A model generated the notes under the pieces. That model was given only the letters and a program-made list of their open reading frames with translations. It searched no databases and was not told where the DNA came from. This document shows, piece by piece, positions 17,806 to 27,488 of a DNA stretch of 64,000 nucleotides (its first letter is position 1; each line of letters starts with the position of its first letter). The DNA is from Gordonia soli NBRC 108243. GTDB taxonomy: Bacteria; Actinomycetota; Actinomycetes; Mycobacteriales; Mycobacteriaceae. The stretch is from contig NZ_BANX01000002.1 in assembly GCF_000334455.1 (NCBI RefSeq), positions 124,001-188,000 on the forward strand, written 5' to 3'. Made by a program: the position numbers and the translations under genes.

Positions 17806-18921
17806 TCAGCCGGCGGGTGCGGTCAGGTAGGAGCGCAGGATGTCGGTGACGCGTCGGATCTGCGCCACCGGCACCCGCTCGTCGACGCGATGGGCGAGGT
17901 TGGGGTCCCCGGGGCCGAGGTTGACCGCGGGGATGCCGCGGGCGGAGAAGCGGGAGACGTCGGTCCAGCCGTACTTCGCACGGAACTCGCCGTCGGCCGC
18001 GGCCACCAGGGCAGCTGCCGCGGGATCGGCGAGGCCCGGCAGTGCCCCCGCCGCGGAATCGGTCACCTCGATGTCGAGCGTGCCCGCCGACAGCGGGCCC
18101 GCGAACACCTCGCGGACGTGGTCGAGCGCCTGGTCGATGCTGCGGTCCGGGGCGAAGCGGAAGTTGACGTCGATCCCGGCCTCGTCGGGGATCACGTTGC
18201 CCGCGACACCACCTCCGACGCGCACCGCCGACAGTCCCTCGCGGTACTCGCAGCCGTCGATGTCGACGCGCCGCGGACGGTAGCCGGCGAGCAGACCGAG
18301 TGCCTCGGCGAGTTTGTGGATCGCGTTGTCGCCCATCCAGGAACGCGCGGAGTGCGACCGGGTGCCGGTGGCCCGCAACCGCACGCGCAGGGTGCCCTGG
18401 CAGCCCGCCTCGATGAGACCGGCGGTCGGCTCCCCCAGGATGGCGACATCGCCGTCGAGCCACTCCGGCAGTTCGCGCTCGAGCACGCCGAGACCGTTGT
18501 ACTTCGCGGCGATCTCCTCGCAGTCGTAGAAGATCAGCGTCAGGTCGGGTCCCGGGTCGGTGAGAGTCGCCGCGAGATGCAGGAACACGGCATCGCCGGA
18601 CTTCATGTCCACGGTGCCGCAGCCGTGCAGCACGTCGCCTTCCGCGCCATCGGGCTCGCGGCGATGCGGGAGGTTGCCCGCCACCGGCACGGTGTCGAGG
18701 TGCCCGGCCAGCACCACTCGTCGATCGCGGCCGCGGTCGGTGCGGGCGAGCACCCGATTTCCGTGCCGGAGGATCTCGAATCCGGTGGTCTGAGCCCGCA
18801 GCGCCGCCTCGACGGCGTCGGCGATCGTCTCCTCTGAACGCGACTCACTCGCGATGTCCACCAGGGCGGCGGTGAGGTCGACGGGGTCGGCATGCAGGTC
18901 CAGGGCCGGTGTGGTCGTCAC
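17806..18921 (-). CDS. dapE: succinyl-diaminopimelate desuccinylase
   Basis: M20-family zinc hydrolase, 371 aa, which removes succinate from N-succinyl-LL-DAP in lysine and peptidoglycan DAP synthesis. Metal and active-site segments: [15 protein letters not shown] (H and D), [14 protein letters not shown], and [14 protein letters not shown] where the usual EE catalytic pair is present. The C-terminal [18 protein letters not shown] supplies the last histidine ligand. GTG start at 18921. With dapD and dapC it makes three consecutive DAP-pathway enzymes within 7 kb. Confidence 0.94.
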   Translation of the reverse strand: MTTTPALDLHADPVDLTAALVDIASESRSEETIADAVEAALRAQTTGFEILRHGNRVLARTDRGRDRRVVLAGHLDTVPVAGNLPHRREPDGAEGDVLHGCGTVDMKSGDAVFLHLAATLTDPGPDLTLIFYDCEEIAAKYNGLGVLERELPEWLDGDVAILGEPTAGLIEAGCQGTLRVRLRATGTRSHSARSWMGDNAIHKLAEALGLLAGYRPRRVDIDGCEYREGLSAVRVGGGVAGNVIPDEAGIDVNFRFAPDRSIDQALDHVREVFAGPLSAGTLDIEVTDSAAGALPGLADPAAAALVAAADGEFRAKYGWTDVSRFSARGIPAVNLGPGDPNLAHRVDERVPVAQIRRVTDILRSYLTAPAG

Positions 18922-18996
18922 CGGTCCACCGTAGTCAACGCGGCGCGACCACCGGCCGGGGTGCCGTCTCGCCCACCGGCGGCGGATCGGACCACC

Positions 18997-19587
18997 TCAC
19001 GTGAGTTCGGCCGCGCCGAAGGAGACCGAGAATCGTTCGCACCACAGCACGACCGCTCCGAAGCGAGCGAGGTCGGTGTCGGCGGGGATCTCATAGACCT
19101 GATCACCGCGATTGCCCTTGATCGAGCCCAGGTCCACGTGGTCGGCCCCACCGGCAGTGGTCCACCCCGCCCGACCGGCGATCACCGGGGCCGCCGACAG
19201 CCACACATGGACGTCCGGTCCGGTCGTGGTGTCGAGGTCCCGGATGGCCAGCACGCGGGTGCCATCGGGCTTGGAGATGACCGAAGCCTCTCCGCTGGTG
19301 TCGTGTTCGTGCGAGATGAACGTGCCCTGTTTCCGGACGATCGGACCCTGGCGCGCAGTCGGCGCACCGGGAACCGGCACCCCCGACGCCGGAGTGCTTG
19401 CCGCGACCGGGATCTCGTCGTCGACGGTCGTGTCGACGAAGACGAGCCACGGTCGGAACACCAGGGCCCCGACCACCACCACCGCCACGACGATCACGCC
19501 GGCGGCACCGGCGAACCACGGCCACCGACGACGACGTTCGGGGGGCGGTGCCACGGACGCTCGCGGTGCGGGACCGGACTGGTTCAT
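18997..19587 (-). CDS. membrane-anchored DM13-domain protein
   Basis: 196 aa with a short basic cytoplasmic tail, one membrane span at about 25-45 (WFAGAAGVIVVAVVVVGALV) and an extracytoplasmic DM13 domain (about 85-190). The domain shows GTFISHEHDTSGEASVI, DVHVWLSAAP and the conserved cysteine in VVLWCERFSVSFG. DM13 domains are proposed redox or electron-transfer modules; no partner is evident here. Confidence 0.85.
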   Translation of the reverse strand: MNQSGPAPRASVAPPPERRRRWPWFAGAAGVIVVAVVVVGALVFRPWLVFVDTTVDDEIPVAASTPASGVPVPGAPTARQGPIVRKQGTFISHEHDTSGEASVISKPDGTRVLAIRDLDTTTGPDVHVWLSAAPVIAGRAGWTTAGGADHVDLGSIKGNRGDQVYEIPADTDLARFGAVVLWCERFSVSFGAAELT

Positions 19588-19666
19588 GCGCCGACCCTAG
19601 GCGGCGACGACCGGCCACCGCGAGGGGTGTCGGCCGGTAGGAGGACGACCCGCGACGTCTCCGGTG

Positions 19667-20251
19667 TCAGGACGCGGAGAGGATCTTCAGCGCGAAGACG
19701 AGGGTGTCCCCCTTCTCGATGCCCGCGCTGGACTCCCCCTCCGGGTAACCGTCGGCGGGCACCATCGCCACCGCCACGGTGGAGCCGACCTTCTGGCCCG
19801 CGATCGCCTTCTGGAAGCCGGGCACGACACCGTCGAGCGAGAACTGTTCGGGCGCACCTCGGTCGTAGCTGCTGTCGAACACCGAGCCGTTGCGGCCGTT
19901 GACCCCGACGTAGCAGACACTGACGGTCGCGGTCGGCGAGACGACGGGCCCCGTTCCTTCGCGCAGGACGTGGACCTCGGTCTTGTCGGTCGCGAACGGC
20001 GTGGTCACGTCGACCTTGGGAGCGGCCTCGTCGGTCGATCCGGTGACCGCGACCTTGCCGGTGGAGCCGTCGTAGGTCCACTCGGGTGCCGCGCTGCCTG
20101 CGGCCGTCGGGCACGCCGTCGCCGACGTCGTCGAGTCACTGCCGGCTGCACTCGAGGTCGACTCCGAGGATGCGGAATCGGTCGACGAGCATGCGCTCAG
20201 GACGAGGACGCCGCAGGCGGCGAGGGCGAGCGCGAAGCGCGAGATGACCAT
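19667..20251 (-). CDS. FKBP-type peptidyl-prolyl isomerase lipoprotein
   Basis: 194-aa lipoprotein. The signal peptide ends in lipobox LVLSAC with the lipidated Cys at about 21. A serine/threonine-rich linker (22-50) follows, then an FKBP domain in the second half. That domain shows VSVCYVGVNGRNGSVFDSSY, PEQFSLDGVVPGFQKAIAGQ and VAMVPADGYPEGESS, typical of FKBP folds (VPGF and GYP elements). It should assist folding of exported proteins. Confidence 0.9.
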   Translation of the reverse strand: MVISRFALALAACGVLVLSACSSTDSASSESTSSAAGSDSTTSATACPTAAGSAAPEWTYDGSTGKVAVTGSTDEAAPKVDVTTPFATDKTEVHVLREGTGPVVSPTATVSVCYVGVNGRNGSVFDSSYDRGAPEQFSLDGVVPGFQKAIAGQKVGSTVAVAMVPADGYPEGESSAGIEKGDTLVFALKILSAS

Positions 20252-20383
20252 CGCGCCAACCTAACAGACCCGCTGCCGGGCATCGGGCACACGCGGGCAC
20301 GATCTCGCCAGGTCGTCGACCGTTTCCGGTCCGTTTGCCCGGTCCTCTGAGCGATGGCCGTCGAACACCTACCATCGGCGGGC

Positions 20384-20806
20384 ATGACCACCCCGACTCC
20401 CGAGGCCGAGGCCACCCCGGGCGACGCGATCTGGAATGCCGTCCGCCCCACGCTGGTGGACCTGTGGGCGTGGCTCTACGTCGGCGTCTCCCCCGCGATC
20501 GCGTTCGCCACCGTCTACCTCAGTGTGGCGTCGACCTCCGGTGGCGGCGACTTCTGCGACCCGAGCTACGGCAGCGCTGCCGAGCGCGACGCCGACTTCC
20601 GCACCGCGACGCTGGGAATCGCCATCCCGAGCACGATCATGCTCGCGGTCGGCGCGGTGCTGATGGTCGTGATCCTCCGCAGTCGTCACCGGTTCGCGCG
20701 CTGGCGGACCGTCCGGATCGTCCTCGCGCTGCTCGCCCTCGCACTGACGATGGCCGGATACGCGTACCTGCTGGTGGTCTCCGACTTCACGTCCGACTGC
20801 GGCTGA
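20384..20806 (+). CDS. small three-span membrane protein
   Basis: 140 aa, not recognised. Three predicted hydrophobic spans: WAWLYVGVSPAIAFATVYLS, AIPSTIMLAVGAVLMVVILR and IVLALLALALTMAGYAYLLV. A cysteine-containing outer loop (GGGDFCDPSYG) and C-terminal SDFTSDCG could form a disulfide. It stands divergently to the FKBP gene. ATG 20384 gives the compact form; an earlier ATG at 20354 is in frame. No function can be stated. Confidence 0.65.
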   Translation: MTTPTPEAEATPGDAIWNAVRPTLVDLWAWLYVGVSPAIAFATVYLSVASTSGGGDFCDPSYGSAAERDADFRTATLGIAIPSTIMLAVGAVLMVVILRSRHRFARWRTVRIVLALLALALTMAGYAYLLVVSDFTSDCG

Positions 20807-20977
20807 GCGCTGTCGGCACAGACGTCGACCGACCCCCGACCCCCCGACTCCTCGGGCCGACGACGAATCCACGACCACCCCTGTCCTCGGTCGGCCCGAT
20901 CGCGCAGACTGACGACGCACCCGGACTCCCGTCTCCCGTCTCGCGGGGTTCCGGCGTCGACCACGATCAGGAGGACC

Positions 20978-22009
20978 ATGAAACTCGGACTGCAACTCGG
21001 CTACTGGGGCGCCCAGCCTGCCGACAACCACGCCGAACTCGTCGCCGCCGCCGAACGCCACGGCTTCGACAGCGTGTTCACCGCGGAGGCATGGGGTTCC
21101 GATGCCTACACCCCGCTCGCCTGGTGGGGCTCGTCGACCGAACGCGTACGTCTCGGGACATCGGTGCTGCAGCTCTCGGCGCGTACGCCGACGGCCTGTG
21201 CGATGGCGGCGCTGACCCTCGACCACCTGTCCGGTGGTCGCCACATCGTCGGACTCGGCGTGTCAGGGCCGCAGGTGGTCGAGGGGTGGTACGGCCGGCC
21301 GTTCGCGAAACCGCTCGCCCGCACCCGCGAGTACGTCGACATCATGCGTCAGGTCTGGGCTCGCGAGGCACCCGTCACCAACGACGGCCCGCACTACCCG
21401 CTCCCGTTGTCGGGCGAGGGCACGACCGGCCTCGGCAAGCCGCTGAAGCCGATCACGCATCCGCTACGCAACGACATCCCGGTCTTCCTCGGTGCCGAGG
21501 GACCGAAGAACGTCGCATTGACCGCGGAGATCGCCGACGGATGGCTGCCGCTGTTCTTCACCCCGCGTATGGCCGACACCTACAACAGCTGGCTGGACGA
21601 GGGATTCGCGCGTCCGGGTGCCCGACGCTCACGTGCTGATTTCGAGATCTGCGCCACCGCACAGATCGTGATCACCGACGACCGGGCAGGCACCCTGCCG
21701 TTCATCAAGCCCTTCCTTGCCCTGTACATGGGCGGGATGGGCAGCGAGGACACCAACTTCCACGCCGAGGTCTACCGCCGGATGGGCTACTCCGACGTGG
21801 TCGACGAGGTGACCGAGCTCTTCCGTTCGGGGCGTAAGGACGAGGCGGCGGCGATCATCCCGGACGAGGTGGTCGACGACTCCGCGATCGTCGGGACACT
21901 GGACCACGTCCGCTCCGAGGTCGCGCGCTGGGAGGCTGCCGGCGTGACCACGATGCTGGTGTCGCCGCGGAGTGCGGCCGAGGTGGAGCAGTTGGCCGGC
22001 CTGCTGTAG
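20978..22009 (+). CDS. LLM-class F420-dependent oxidoreductase
   Basis: Luciferase-like (TIM-barrel) oxidoreductase, 343 aa, with [57 protein letters not shown] and [20 protein letters not shown]. This arrangement is characteristic of the F420-utilising actinobacterial subgroup (Rv3520c-like). The substrate is unknown. A strong ribosome-binding site (CAGGAGGACC) lies directly before ATG 20978. It depends on the F420 pathway, part of which is in this same window. Confidence 0.9.
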   Translation: MKLGLQLGYWGAQPADNHAELVAAAERHGFDSVFTAEAWGSDAYTPLAWWGSSTERVRLGTSVLQLSARTPTACAMAALTLDHLSGGRHIVGLGVSGPQVVEGWYGRPFAKPLARTREYVDIMRQVWAREAPVTNDGPHYPLPLSGEGTTGLGKPLKPITHPLRNDIPVFLGAEGPKNVALTAEIADGWLPLFFTPRMADTYNSWLDEGFARPGARRSRADFEICATAQIVITDDRAGTLPFIKPFLALYMGGMGSEDTNFHAEVYRRMGYSDVVDEVTELFRSGRKDEAAAIIPDEVVDDSAIVGTLDHVRSEVARWEAAGVTTMLVSPRSAAEVEQLAGLL

Positions 22010-22070
22010 CCCGGCTGCGGCGGGGTCGGGTGTGCAGTACGGTCCGGGGCCGCCGGTAGGCTCTGCTGTC

Positions 22071-23036
22071 GTGACGACGAATGGTGCGATTGCGACCGGT
22101 ATTGCCACTGTGACCGACGGAGGTGCGGCCGATCCGGGGGTCGTGCTCGACACCTGGTTCCCCGCTCCCGAGTTGAACACCGCCGACGAGTCGGCGACCT
22201 CGGTACTGTCCGGCGACGACATCCCCGCCGAGTTCCGTGATCTGGTGGGCACCGACACCGCGCGGGGCGTCAAGATCGTCGCCGTCCGCACCACGATCTC
22301 CGATCTCTCGGCGGCACCTGTGGACGCTCACGACGTGTACCTGCGGCTGCACCTGCTCTCGCACCGCCTGGTCAAGCCACACGGGCTGAGCCTCGAGGGT
22401 CAGTTCGGCCTGCTCTCCAACGTGGTCTGGACCAACCACGGTCCCTGTGCCGTGGCAGATTTCGAGTCCACCCGCACCCGCCTGCGGGCACGCGGTCCGG
22501 TGACGGTGCTCAGTGTCGACAAGTTCCCCCGCATGGTCGACTACGTCCTCCCCGGCGGTGTGCGCATCGGCGATGCCGACCGCGTCCGCCTCGGCGCCCA
22601 CTTGTCGGCGGGCACCACCGTGATGCACGAGGGCTTCGTCAACTTCAATGCGGGCACTCTCGGCTCGTCGATGGTCGAGGGTCGGATCTCGGCCGGGGTC
22701 GTCGTCGGTGACGGCTCGGATGTCGGTGGCGGCGCGTCCACGATGGGCACGCTGTCCGGTGGCGGCAAGGAGATCATCTCGCTGGGCAAGCGCTGCCTGC
22801 TCGGCGCCAACTCCGGCTGCGGCATCCCGCTCGGCGACGACGTCGTCATCGAGGCGGGTCTCTACGTGACCGCGGGCACCAAGGTGACCGGTCCAGACGG
22901 ATCGACCGTCAAGGCACGCGAACTGGCCGGTCAGTCGAATCTGCTGTTCCGTCGCAACAGCACCACGGGCGCGGTCGAGGTCCGCCCGTGGAAGGGCGAC
23001 GGCATCGCGCTCAACGAGATCCTGCACAAGAACTGA
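22071..23036 (+). CDS. dapD: tetrahydrodipicolinate N-succinyltransferase
   Basis: Acyl-CoA transferase of the actinobacterial DapD type, 321 aa, making N-succinyl-2-amino-6-ketopimelate. The C-terminal half is a hexapeptide beta-helix: [39 protein letters not shown] and [23 protein letters not shown] 22071 is used; the longer open frame is non-homologous and overlaps the LLM gene. Orthologous to Rv1201c. Confidence 0.95.
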   Translation: MTTNGAIATGIATVTDGGAADPGVVLDTWFPAPELNTADESATSVLSGDDIPAEFRDLVGTDTARGVKIVAVRTTISDLSAAPVDAHDVYLRLHLLSHRLVKPHGLSLEGQFGLLSNVVWTNHGPCAVADFESTRTRLRARGPVTVLSVDKFPRMVDYVLPGGVRIGDADRVRLGAHLSAGTTVMHEGFVNFNAGTLGSSMVEGRISAGVVVGDGSDVGGGASTMGTLSGGGKEIISLGKRCLLGANSGCGIPLGDDVVIEAGLYVTAGTKVTGPDGSTVKARELAGQSNLLFRRNSTTGAVEVRPWKGDGIALNEILHKN

Positions 23037-23082
23037 CGCCCGCGCCGCGGCCGGTCTCGACCGACCGCGGGCCCGGTCCACC

Positions 23083-23187
23083 GTCGACCGTGCGCTCCGA
23101 GTCGTCGACCGTGCGCTCACAGTCGTTCATCGTGCACCCGAAGTCGTTCATCGTGCGCTACGAAGCGTTCATCGTGCGCTTGATGAC
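23083..23187. repeat. five tandem 21-bp units, forward arm of a mirror-image array
   Basis: Five contiguous 21-bp units start at 23083, 23104, 23125, 23146 and 23167. The consensus core is GTYSAYCGTGCGCT with a variable tail. They lie just past the dapD stop in the gap between convergent dapD and dapC. Confidence 0.93.
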
Positions 23188-23203
23188 CACTGCGCGGCCA
23201 ACC

Positions 23204-23266
23204 GACCGCACGATCGACGATTCCGAGCGCACGGTCAACGGTTTCGAGCGCACGATCGACGCACGG
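23204..23266. repeat. three 21-bp units, inverted arm of the array
   Basis: Units 23204-23224, 23225-23245 and 23246-23266 carry the reverse complement of the forward core (GAGCGCACGATCGAC and variants). They are separated from the forward arm by 16 bp. Together the arms can pair into a long imperfect hairpin ending 19 bp before the dapC stop. Confidence 0.92.
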
Positions 23267-23284
23267 GTCCGGGATCAGACCGGG

Positions 23285-24406
23285 TCAGGCCAGACGCTGC
23301 GCCGCCGCGGCGATGCGCTCGTCGGTCGCGGTGAGCGCGATCCGCACGTGCTGGGTGCCCGACGGTCCGTAGAAGTCGCCGGGCGCTGCCAGGATGCCGC
23401 GCTCGGCCAGCCAGGCGACCGTGTCGCGCCCGCTCTCTCCTCGGGTGGCCCAGAGGTAGAGCCCCGCCTCGGAGTGGTCGATGGTGAATCCCGCACCGAG
23501 CACGGCGGCACGCAACACGTCCCGACGCCGCGCGTAGCGCGCACGCTGCGCGTCGACGTGGGCGTCGTCGGTGAGGGCGACGGTCATCGCCCCCTGGATC
23601 GGGAACGGGACGATCAGACCGGAATGCTTGCGGACCGCGAGCAGTTCGGCGACGAGGTCACGATCACCGGCGAGGAATCCGGCCCGGTAGGACGCCAGGT
23701 TGGAGACCTTCGACAGCGAGTGCACGGCGAGCAGCCCGGTGTGGTCGCCGTCGCTGACCCGCGGGTCGAGCACCGAGACCGCCTCGGCGTCCCAGGCCAG
23801 GCCCAGGTAACACTCGTCGGAGACCACGATGGCGCCGCGTTCACGCGCCCATCCGACGACCTTGCGCAGATGCTCGACACCGAGCACCTTGCCGGTCGGG
23901 TTGGACGGCGAGTTGATGAAGACAACTGCGGGAGTGCTCGGCCCGAGCGCGATCGTGGAGTCGGCGCGCACCGGTCGCGCACCGGCGAGCAACGCACTGA
24001 CCTCGTAGGTCGGGTAGGCGACCTCGGGGATCACCACGGTCTCTCCCGGACCGACGCCGAGCGTCGACACCAGGCCGGCGATGGCCTCCTTGGTGCCGAT
24101 CACCGGCAGCACCGACGATTCGTCGACGTCGCTCGCCCCGTAGCGACGGACGAGCGCACCCGCGGCCGCCTCACGCAGCGCGAGGGTGCCGACCGTCGTC
24201 GGGTAGCCAGGGAATTCCGATGCGGCGGCCAGCGCCTCCCGGATGAGCGGATCGACGGGATCGACGGGGGTGCCGACCGACAGGTCGACGATCCCGTCCG
24301 GGTGCGCGGCGGCACGGCTCTTGGCCTCCGCGATGGTGTCCCACGGGAAGTCCGGGAGCCGGCTGCTCACCCGTCGCGCTGCGCGCACGTCGTCCGCTGT
24401 GCTCAC
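23285..24406 (-). CDS. dapC: succinyldiaminopimelate transaminase
   Basis: PLP-dependent class-I/II aminotransferase, 373 aa, of the DapC (Rv1178) group. It converts N-succinyl-2-amino-6-ketopimelate to N-succinyl-LL-DAP. Seen: VFINSPSNPTGKVLGVEHLR, the PLP lysine in HSLSKVSNLASYRAGF, and the C-terminal arginine in QHVRIALTATDERIAAAAQR. The start is GTG 24406, 10 bases after the fdxC stop. The two form an operon as in Rv1177-Rv1178. Confidence 0.94.
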   Translation of the reverse strand: MSTADDVRAARRVSSRLPDFPWDTIAEAKSRAAAHPDGIVDLSVGTPVDPVDPLIREALAAASEFPGYPTTVGTLALREAAAGALVRRYGASDVDESSVLPVIGTKEAIAGLVSTLGVGPGETVVIPEVAYPTYEVSALLAGARPVRADSTIALGPSTPAVVFINSPSNPTGKVLGVEHLRKVVGWARERGAIVVSDECYLGLAWDAEAVSVLDPRVSDGDHTGLLAVHSLSKVSNLASYRAGFLAGDRDLVAELLAVRKHSGLIVPFPIQGAMTVALTDDAHVDAQRARYARRRDVLRAAVLGAGFTIDHSEAGLYLWATRGESGRDTVAWLAERGILAAPGDFYGPSGTQHVRIALTATDERIAAAAQRLA

Positions 24407-24416
24407 CGTGCCGCTG

Positions 24417-24749
24417 TCAGTCCTCTTCGGAGTTCATCGGGGGCAGCCCCTTGATGAAGGCCGCATCCAGGTCGGTCTTGCCGACCTTGCTCGCCCCACC
24501 GGGCGACCCGAGGTCGTCGAAGAAGTCGGCGTTCGCGCTGACGTACGGCTCCCACTCGTCGGGCACGTCATCCTCGTAGAAGATCGCCTCGACCGGGCAC
24601 ACCGGTTCACAGGCACCACAGTCGACGCATTCGTCGGGCTGGATGTAGAGCATCCGATTTCCCTCGTAGATGCAGTCCACCGGGCACTCTTCGACGCAGG
24701 CCTTGTCGAGGACGTCGACGCAAGGCTCCGCGATGATGTACGTCACCAC
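24417..24749 (-). CDS. fdxC: seven-iron ferredoxin
   Basis: 110-aa bacterial 7Fe ferredoxin. The N-terminal set (C9, C17, C21 region in CVDVLDKACVEECPVDC) makes a 3Fe-4S/4Fe-4S pattern. CVDCGACEPVCPVEAIFYED supplies the second cluster. A strong AAGGAG precedes tandem GTG codons at 24749 and 24746. The C-terminal 45 residues are the usual extension. Likely electron donor to cytochromes P450 or radical-SAM enzymes; the FO-synthase locus is 1.5 kb away. Confidence 0.95.
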   Translation of the reverse strand: MVTYIIAEPCVDVLDKACVEECPVDCIYEGNRMLYIQPDECVDCGACEPVCPVEAIFYEDDVPDEWEPYVSANADFFDDLGSPGGASKVGKTDLDAAFIKGLPPMNSEED

Positions 24750-25160
24750 ACTCTCCTTCGCTGCACGCTCGTCGCCGGGCCCGGGTCTCGCCGCCGACCA
24801 CCCGGGGCGCCGGCGTGACCACGCATGGGCTGGATGCGCGTCTGACAGACGGGTGGAGGCCAGGTCTCACCACACGAGACGATCGCATGGGAGTCCGCCT
24901 GCAAGAGTATCCGTCCTGCCGTCGGGGAAACGACAACGGGGCGCGGAAACGGCCCTGTCCGGGGCCTGCCGTAATTGAAATCACACTGCGATCAACAGTG
25001 GTCGATCCAGAGAGTGCAGGCGCATGATGTACGGCGTGATCGAAAGCGAACGACCACGCCGCATGCGGCTGGTCCAGGGAGACGGGCCGACATCGCGTCA
25101 CTGTCCGAGCTGACGCATGCCTCGTCACCCCCCGATTCGCGTCGACCCCGGAGACCACAG
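24750..25160. other. 411-bp non-coding divergent region
   Basis: Lies between fdxC and the cysteine dioxygenase gene. Short open frames here have no family character. A small AT-richer patch around 24970-25010 includes the inverted element CACTG-N7-CAGTG and may hold the promoter of the dioxygenase gene. A hairpin GTCTC-N7-GAGAC lies near 24865-24882. Nothing else supported. Confidence 0.5.
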
Positions 25161-25805
25161 ATGACCTCCACACTCCCCTCTTCGCTGCGCACCTCGTCGT
25201 CCTTCGACGCCACGCGTGACCTGCATCTCGGCCACACCCGCCCGGCGCACCTGCCGACCCGTCTGCGGCCGGCCGACCTCCTGCGCATCACCGATCAGGG
25301 CGTCGCCGACGTCCTCGACGGGCGCTACGACGACCTCCTGCCCTCGGCGTGGGACCCGGTGCACCGCTGGTCGGCACGCCTGGAATCCGACGACGACCTC
25401 GACCTCTGGCTGATCAGCTGGACCCCGGACGAGGCGACCGACCTCCACGACCACGCGGGCTCGCTGGGCGCACTCACCGTGTTGTCCGGTTCCTTGCGCG
25501 AATACCGTTGGACCGGCAAGGATCTGCGCCTGCGGGTCCTGGACGAGGGCGATCAGGCCGCCTTCCCGCTGGGATGGGTGCACGACGTGGTGCACAATCC
25601 GGAGTGGGCACGGCAGTCCGCTTCGGCACCGACCTCCCCGACACCGAGTTCGTCGGCACCGAGTTCGTCGGCACCGATCGGCCACGTGCCCACCCTGAGC
25701 GTGCACGCCTACTCGCCACCGCTGACCGCGATGTCGTACTACGAGGTCACCGAGACCCAGAGCCTGCGACGCACGCGCACGGAGTTGACCGACCAACCCG
25801 AGTGA
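25161..25805 (+). CDS. cysteine dioxygenase (cupin)
   Basis: Thiol dioxygenase of the cysteine dioxygenase type I family, 214 aa. It oxidises cysteine to cysteine sulfinate at a non-heme Fe(II) bound by three histidines. Ligands: H-x-H in TDLHDHAGSLGAL (about 95-97) and the histidine of WVHDVVHNPEW (about 140). The C-terminal VPTLSVHAYSPPLTAMSYYE is a family signature. A serine/proline insert of about 20 residues at 155-175 contains a perfect 15-bp tandem duplication and is unusual. GGAG precedes ATG 25161. Confidence 0.9.
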   Translation: MTSTLPSSLRTSSSFDATRDLHLGHTRPAHLPTRLRPADLLRITDQGVADVLDGRYDDLLPSAWDPVHRWSARLESDDDLDLWLISWTPDEATDLHDHAGSLGALTVLSGSLREYRWTGKDLRLRVLDEGDQAAFPLGWVHDVVHNPEWARQSASAPTSPTPSSSAPSSSAPIGHVPTLSVHAYSPPLTAMSYYEVTETQSLRRTRTELTDQPE

Positions 25806-25818
25806 CGGAGCGACAGCT

Positions 25819-26184
25819 GTGCCGACCATCGACGACATCTTGGCGCAGGCGCGCGAGCGCTTGAACCGCATCGAGGCCGACGACGTGGCCGCGGAACTCG
25901 CGAACGGCGCCATCCTGGTCGACATCCGCCCGGCAGCGCAGCGAGCTGCCGAGGGCGAGTCGTCGGCGGCCCTGGTGATCGAGCGCAACGTCCTGGAATG
26001 GCGATGTGACCCGGCGAGCGACGCGAAGATCCCGGAGGCAGTCGATCACGACGTCCGGTGGATCATCCTGTGCCAACAGGGCTACACCTCGAGTCTCGCC
26101 GCGGCGGCCCTCCAGGACCTCGGCCTGCATCGGGCCACCGATGTGATCGGCGGCTACGAAGCTCTCGCCGCCGTCGGCTCCTGA
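25819..26184 (+). CDS. rhodanese-like sulfurtransferase
   Basis: 121-aa single rhodanese domain. Seen: GAILVDIRPAAQRAAEG, RWIILCQQGYTSSLAAAAL with the catalytic cysteine in the CQQGYTS loop, and ATDVIGGYEALAAVG. It begins with GTG 25819, 13 bases after the cysteine dioxygenase stop. Cys oxidation and sulfane-sulfur handling are therefore likely co-expressed, a common pairing in actinobacteria. Confidence 0.9.
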   Translation: MPTIDDILAQARERLNRIEADDVAAELANGAILVDIRPAAQRAAEGESSAALVIERNVLEWRCDPASDAKIPEAVDHDVRWIILCQQGYTSSLAAAALQDLGLHRATDVIGGYEALAAVGS

Positions 26185-26228
26185 CCTGCCCGATCGCCGC
26201 ACGGTCCGGCGTCACCGGCGACAGTTGC

Positions 26229-27488
26229 TCAGGCGACCGCCGGCCACGGCCGTCCGGCCGGGATCGTGTCGGCGGCCAGGCCGGTGACCGGATCGGCCAC
26301 CGCGTCGACATGACCGCGCAGTGACGGGTCGATCCAGTCGTCACCGGCCAGCACATAACGCGGCTGGGCCGTGATGCGCTCGGCCAGAACGTATCCCGAC
26401 TCGGCGGTGATCTCGGCCAGGGTGTCCAGGTTGGGCCACGGCCGTTCGGGGTTCACGTGGTCGGGGGTGAGTGGCGAGACACCGCCCCAGTCGTCGATGC
26501 CCGATGCGATGAGCGCCGCACACTCCGCACGGGACACCAGGTTCGGCGGTGCCTGCACGCGCATGTCGGCGCCGAGCACCACTCGTGCGACCGCCACCGC
26601 GGCGAGGAATTCCGACATCTCGGCATCTGGGGTCGACCGCATCGCGGTGTCCGGCTTCGCGCGGAAGTTCTGGATGATCACCTCTTGGATGTGATCGTGT
26701 TCGCGCGCGATGTCGGCGATCGCGACGATGGATTCGGCTCGCTCGGTGAGGCTCTCACCGATGCCGACCAGTATGCCGGTGGTGAACGGTACCTTCTCGG
26801 CGCCCGCGTCACGGAGCACCTGCAACCGCACCAGCGGATCCTTGTCGGGACTCCCGTAGTGCGGCTGCCCCTTCTCGGTGAACAGTCGGCGAGAGGTCGT
26901 CTCGAGCATCATGCCCATCGACGGCGCCACCGGACGAAGGCGGTGGATCTCCTCCGCACTCATGACGCCGGGATTGAGGTGCGGCAGCAGCCCGGTCTCG
27001 GTCAGCACCGCCACGGCGGCCGCCCGCACGTAGTCCAGTGTCGACGAGTAGCCACGTTCGGACAACCACTCACCGGCCTGCGACCAGCGGTCCTCCGGGC
27101 GGTCGCCCAGGGTGAACAGCGCTTCCTTGCAACCGAGTCGGGCGCCCTCGCGCGCCAGACGGACCACCTCGTCGATCTCGAGGTACATGCCCTGGCCGGC
27201 GCGGGTCAGCTTGCCGGGCACGGTGACGAAGGTGCAGTAGTGGCAGCGGTCCCGGCACAACCGGGTCAACGGGATGAAGACCTTGCGCGAGTACGTGATC
27301 TGCCGGTCGCGCCCGATCGCGATCAGTCCTTCGTCGCGTAGCCGACCGGCGATGCCCTGGAGTTCGACGAGTTGTTCGCCGGACGCGGCCAGCAGCGCGG
27401 TCGCGACCTCGACGCCGATCCGGCCACCGCCGTGGGCGGCATCCAGTGCACCCCTGATACGTCCGGGGTCGATATCCGTGTCGCTCAT
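26229..27488 (-). CDS. cofG: FO synthase subunit CofG (radical SAM), stand-alone
   Basis: Radical-SAM enzyme, 419 aa, matching the N-terminal half of actinobacterial FbiC. CofG closes the deazaflavin ring to give FO (7,8-didemethyl-8-hydroxy-5-deazariboflavin). The cluster motif is intact: C78-x3-C82-x2-C85 in [57 protein letters not shown] and [13 protein letters not shown] follow. Here it ends where the CofH half would begin in FbiC. ATG 27488 overlaps the monooxygenase stop (ATGA), making it the last gene of a three-gene unit. Confidence 0.93.
   Translation of the reverse strand: MSDTDIDPGRIRGALDAAHGGGRIGVEVATALLAASGEQLVELQGIAGRLRDEGLIAIGRDRQITYSRKVFIPLTRLCRDRCHYCTFVTVPGKLTRAGQGMYLEIDEVVRLAREGARLGCKEALFTLGDRPEDRWSQAGEWLSERGYSSTLDYVRAAAVAVLTETGLLPHLNPGVMSAEEIHRLRPVAPSMGMMLETTSRRLFTEKGQPHYGSPDKDPLVRLQVLRDAGAEKVPFTTGILVGIGESLTERAESIVAIADIAREHDHIQEVIIQNFRAKPDTAMRSTPDAEMSEFLAAVAVARVVLGADMRVQAPPNLVSRAECAALIASGIDDWGGVSPLTPDHVNPERPWPNLDTLAEITAESGYVLAERITAQPRYVLAGDDWIDPSLRGHVDAVADPVTGLAADTIPAGRPWPAVA

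Noticed and set aside
23083..23266. Possible CRISPR array
   Set aside because: The 21-bp units abut with no unique spacers, and orientation reverses in the middle; there are no cas genes.
22988..24454. Long plus-strand open frame through the 21-bp repeat array and antisense to dapC
   Set aside because: It is antisense to a well-supported aminotransferase. In the repeat region its translation simply mirrors the 21-bp period (7-residue copies), with no family match or ribosome-binding site.
24815..25027. 70-codon frame in the fdxC/dioxygenase gap
   Set aside because: No ribosome-binding site, no family resemblance and mixed codon bias.
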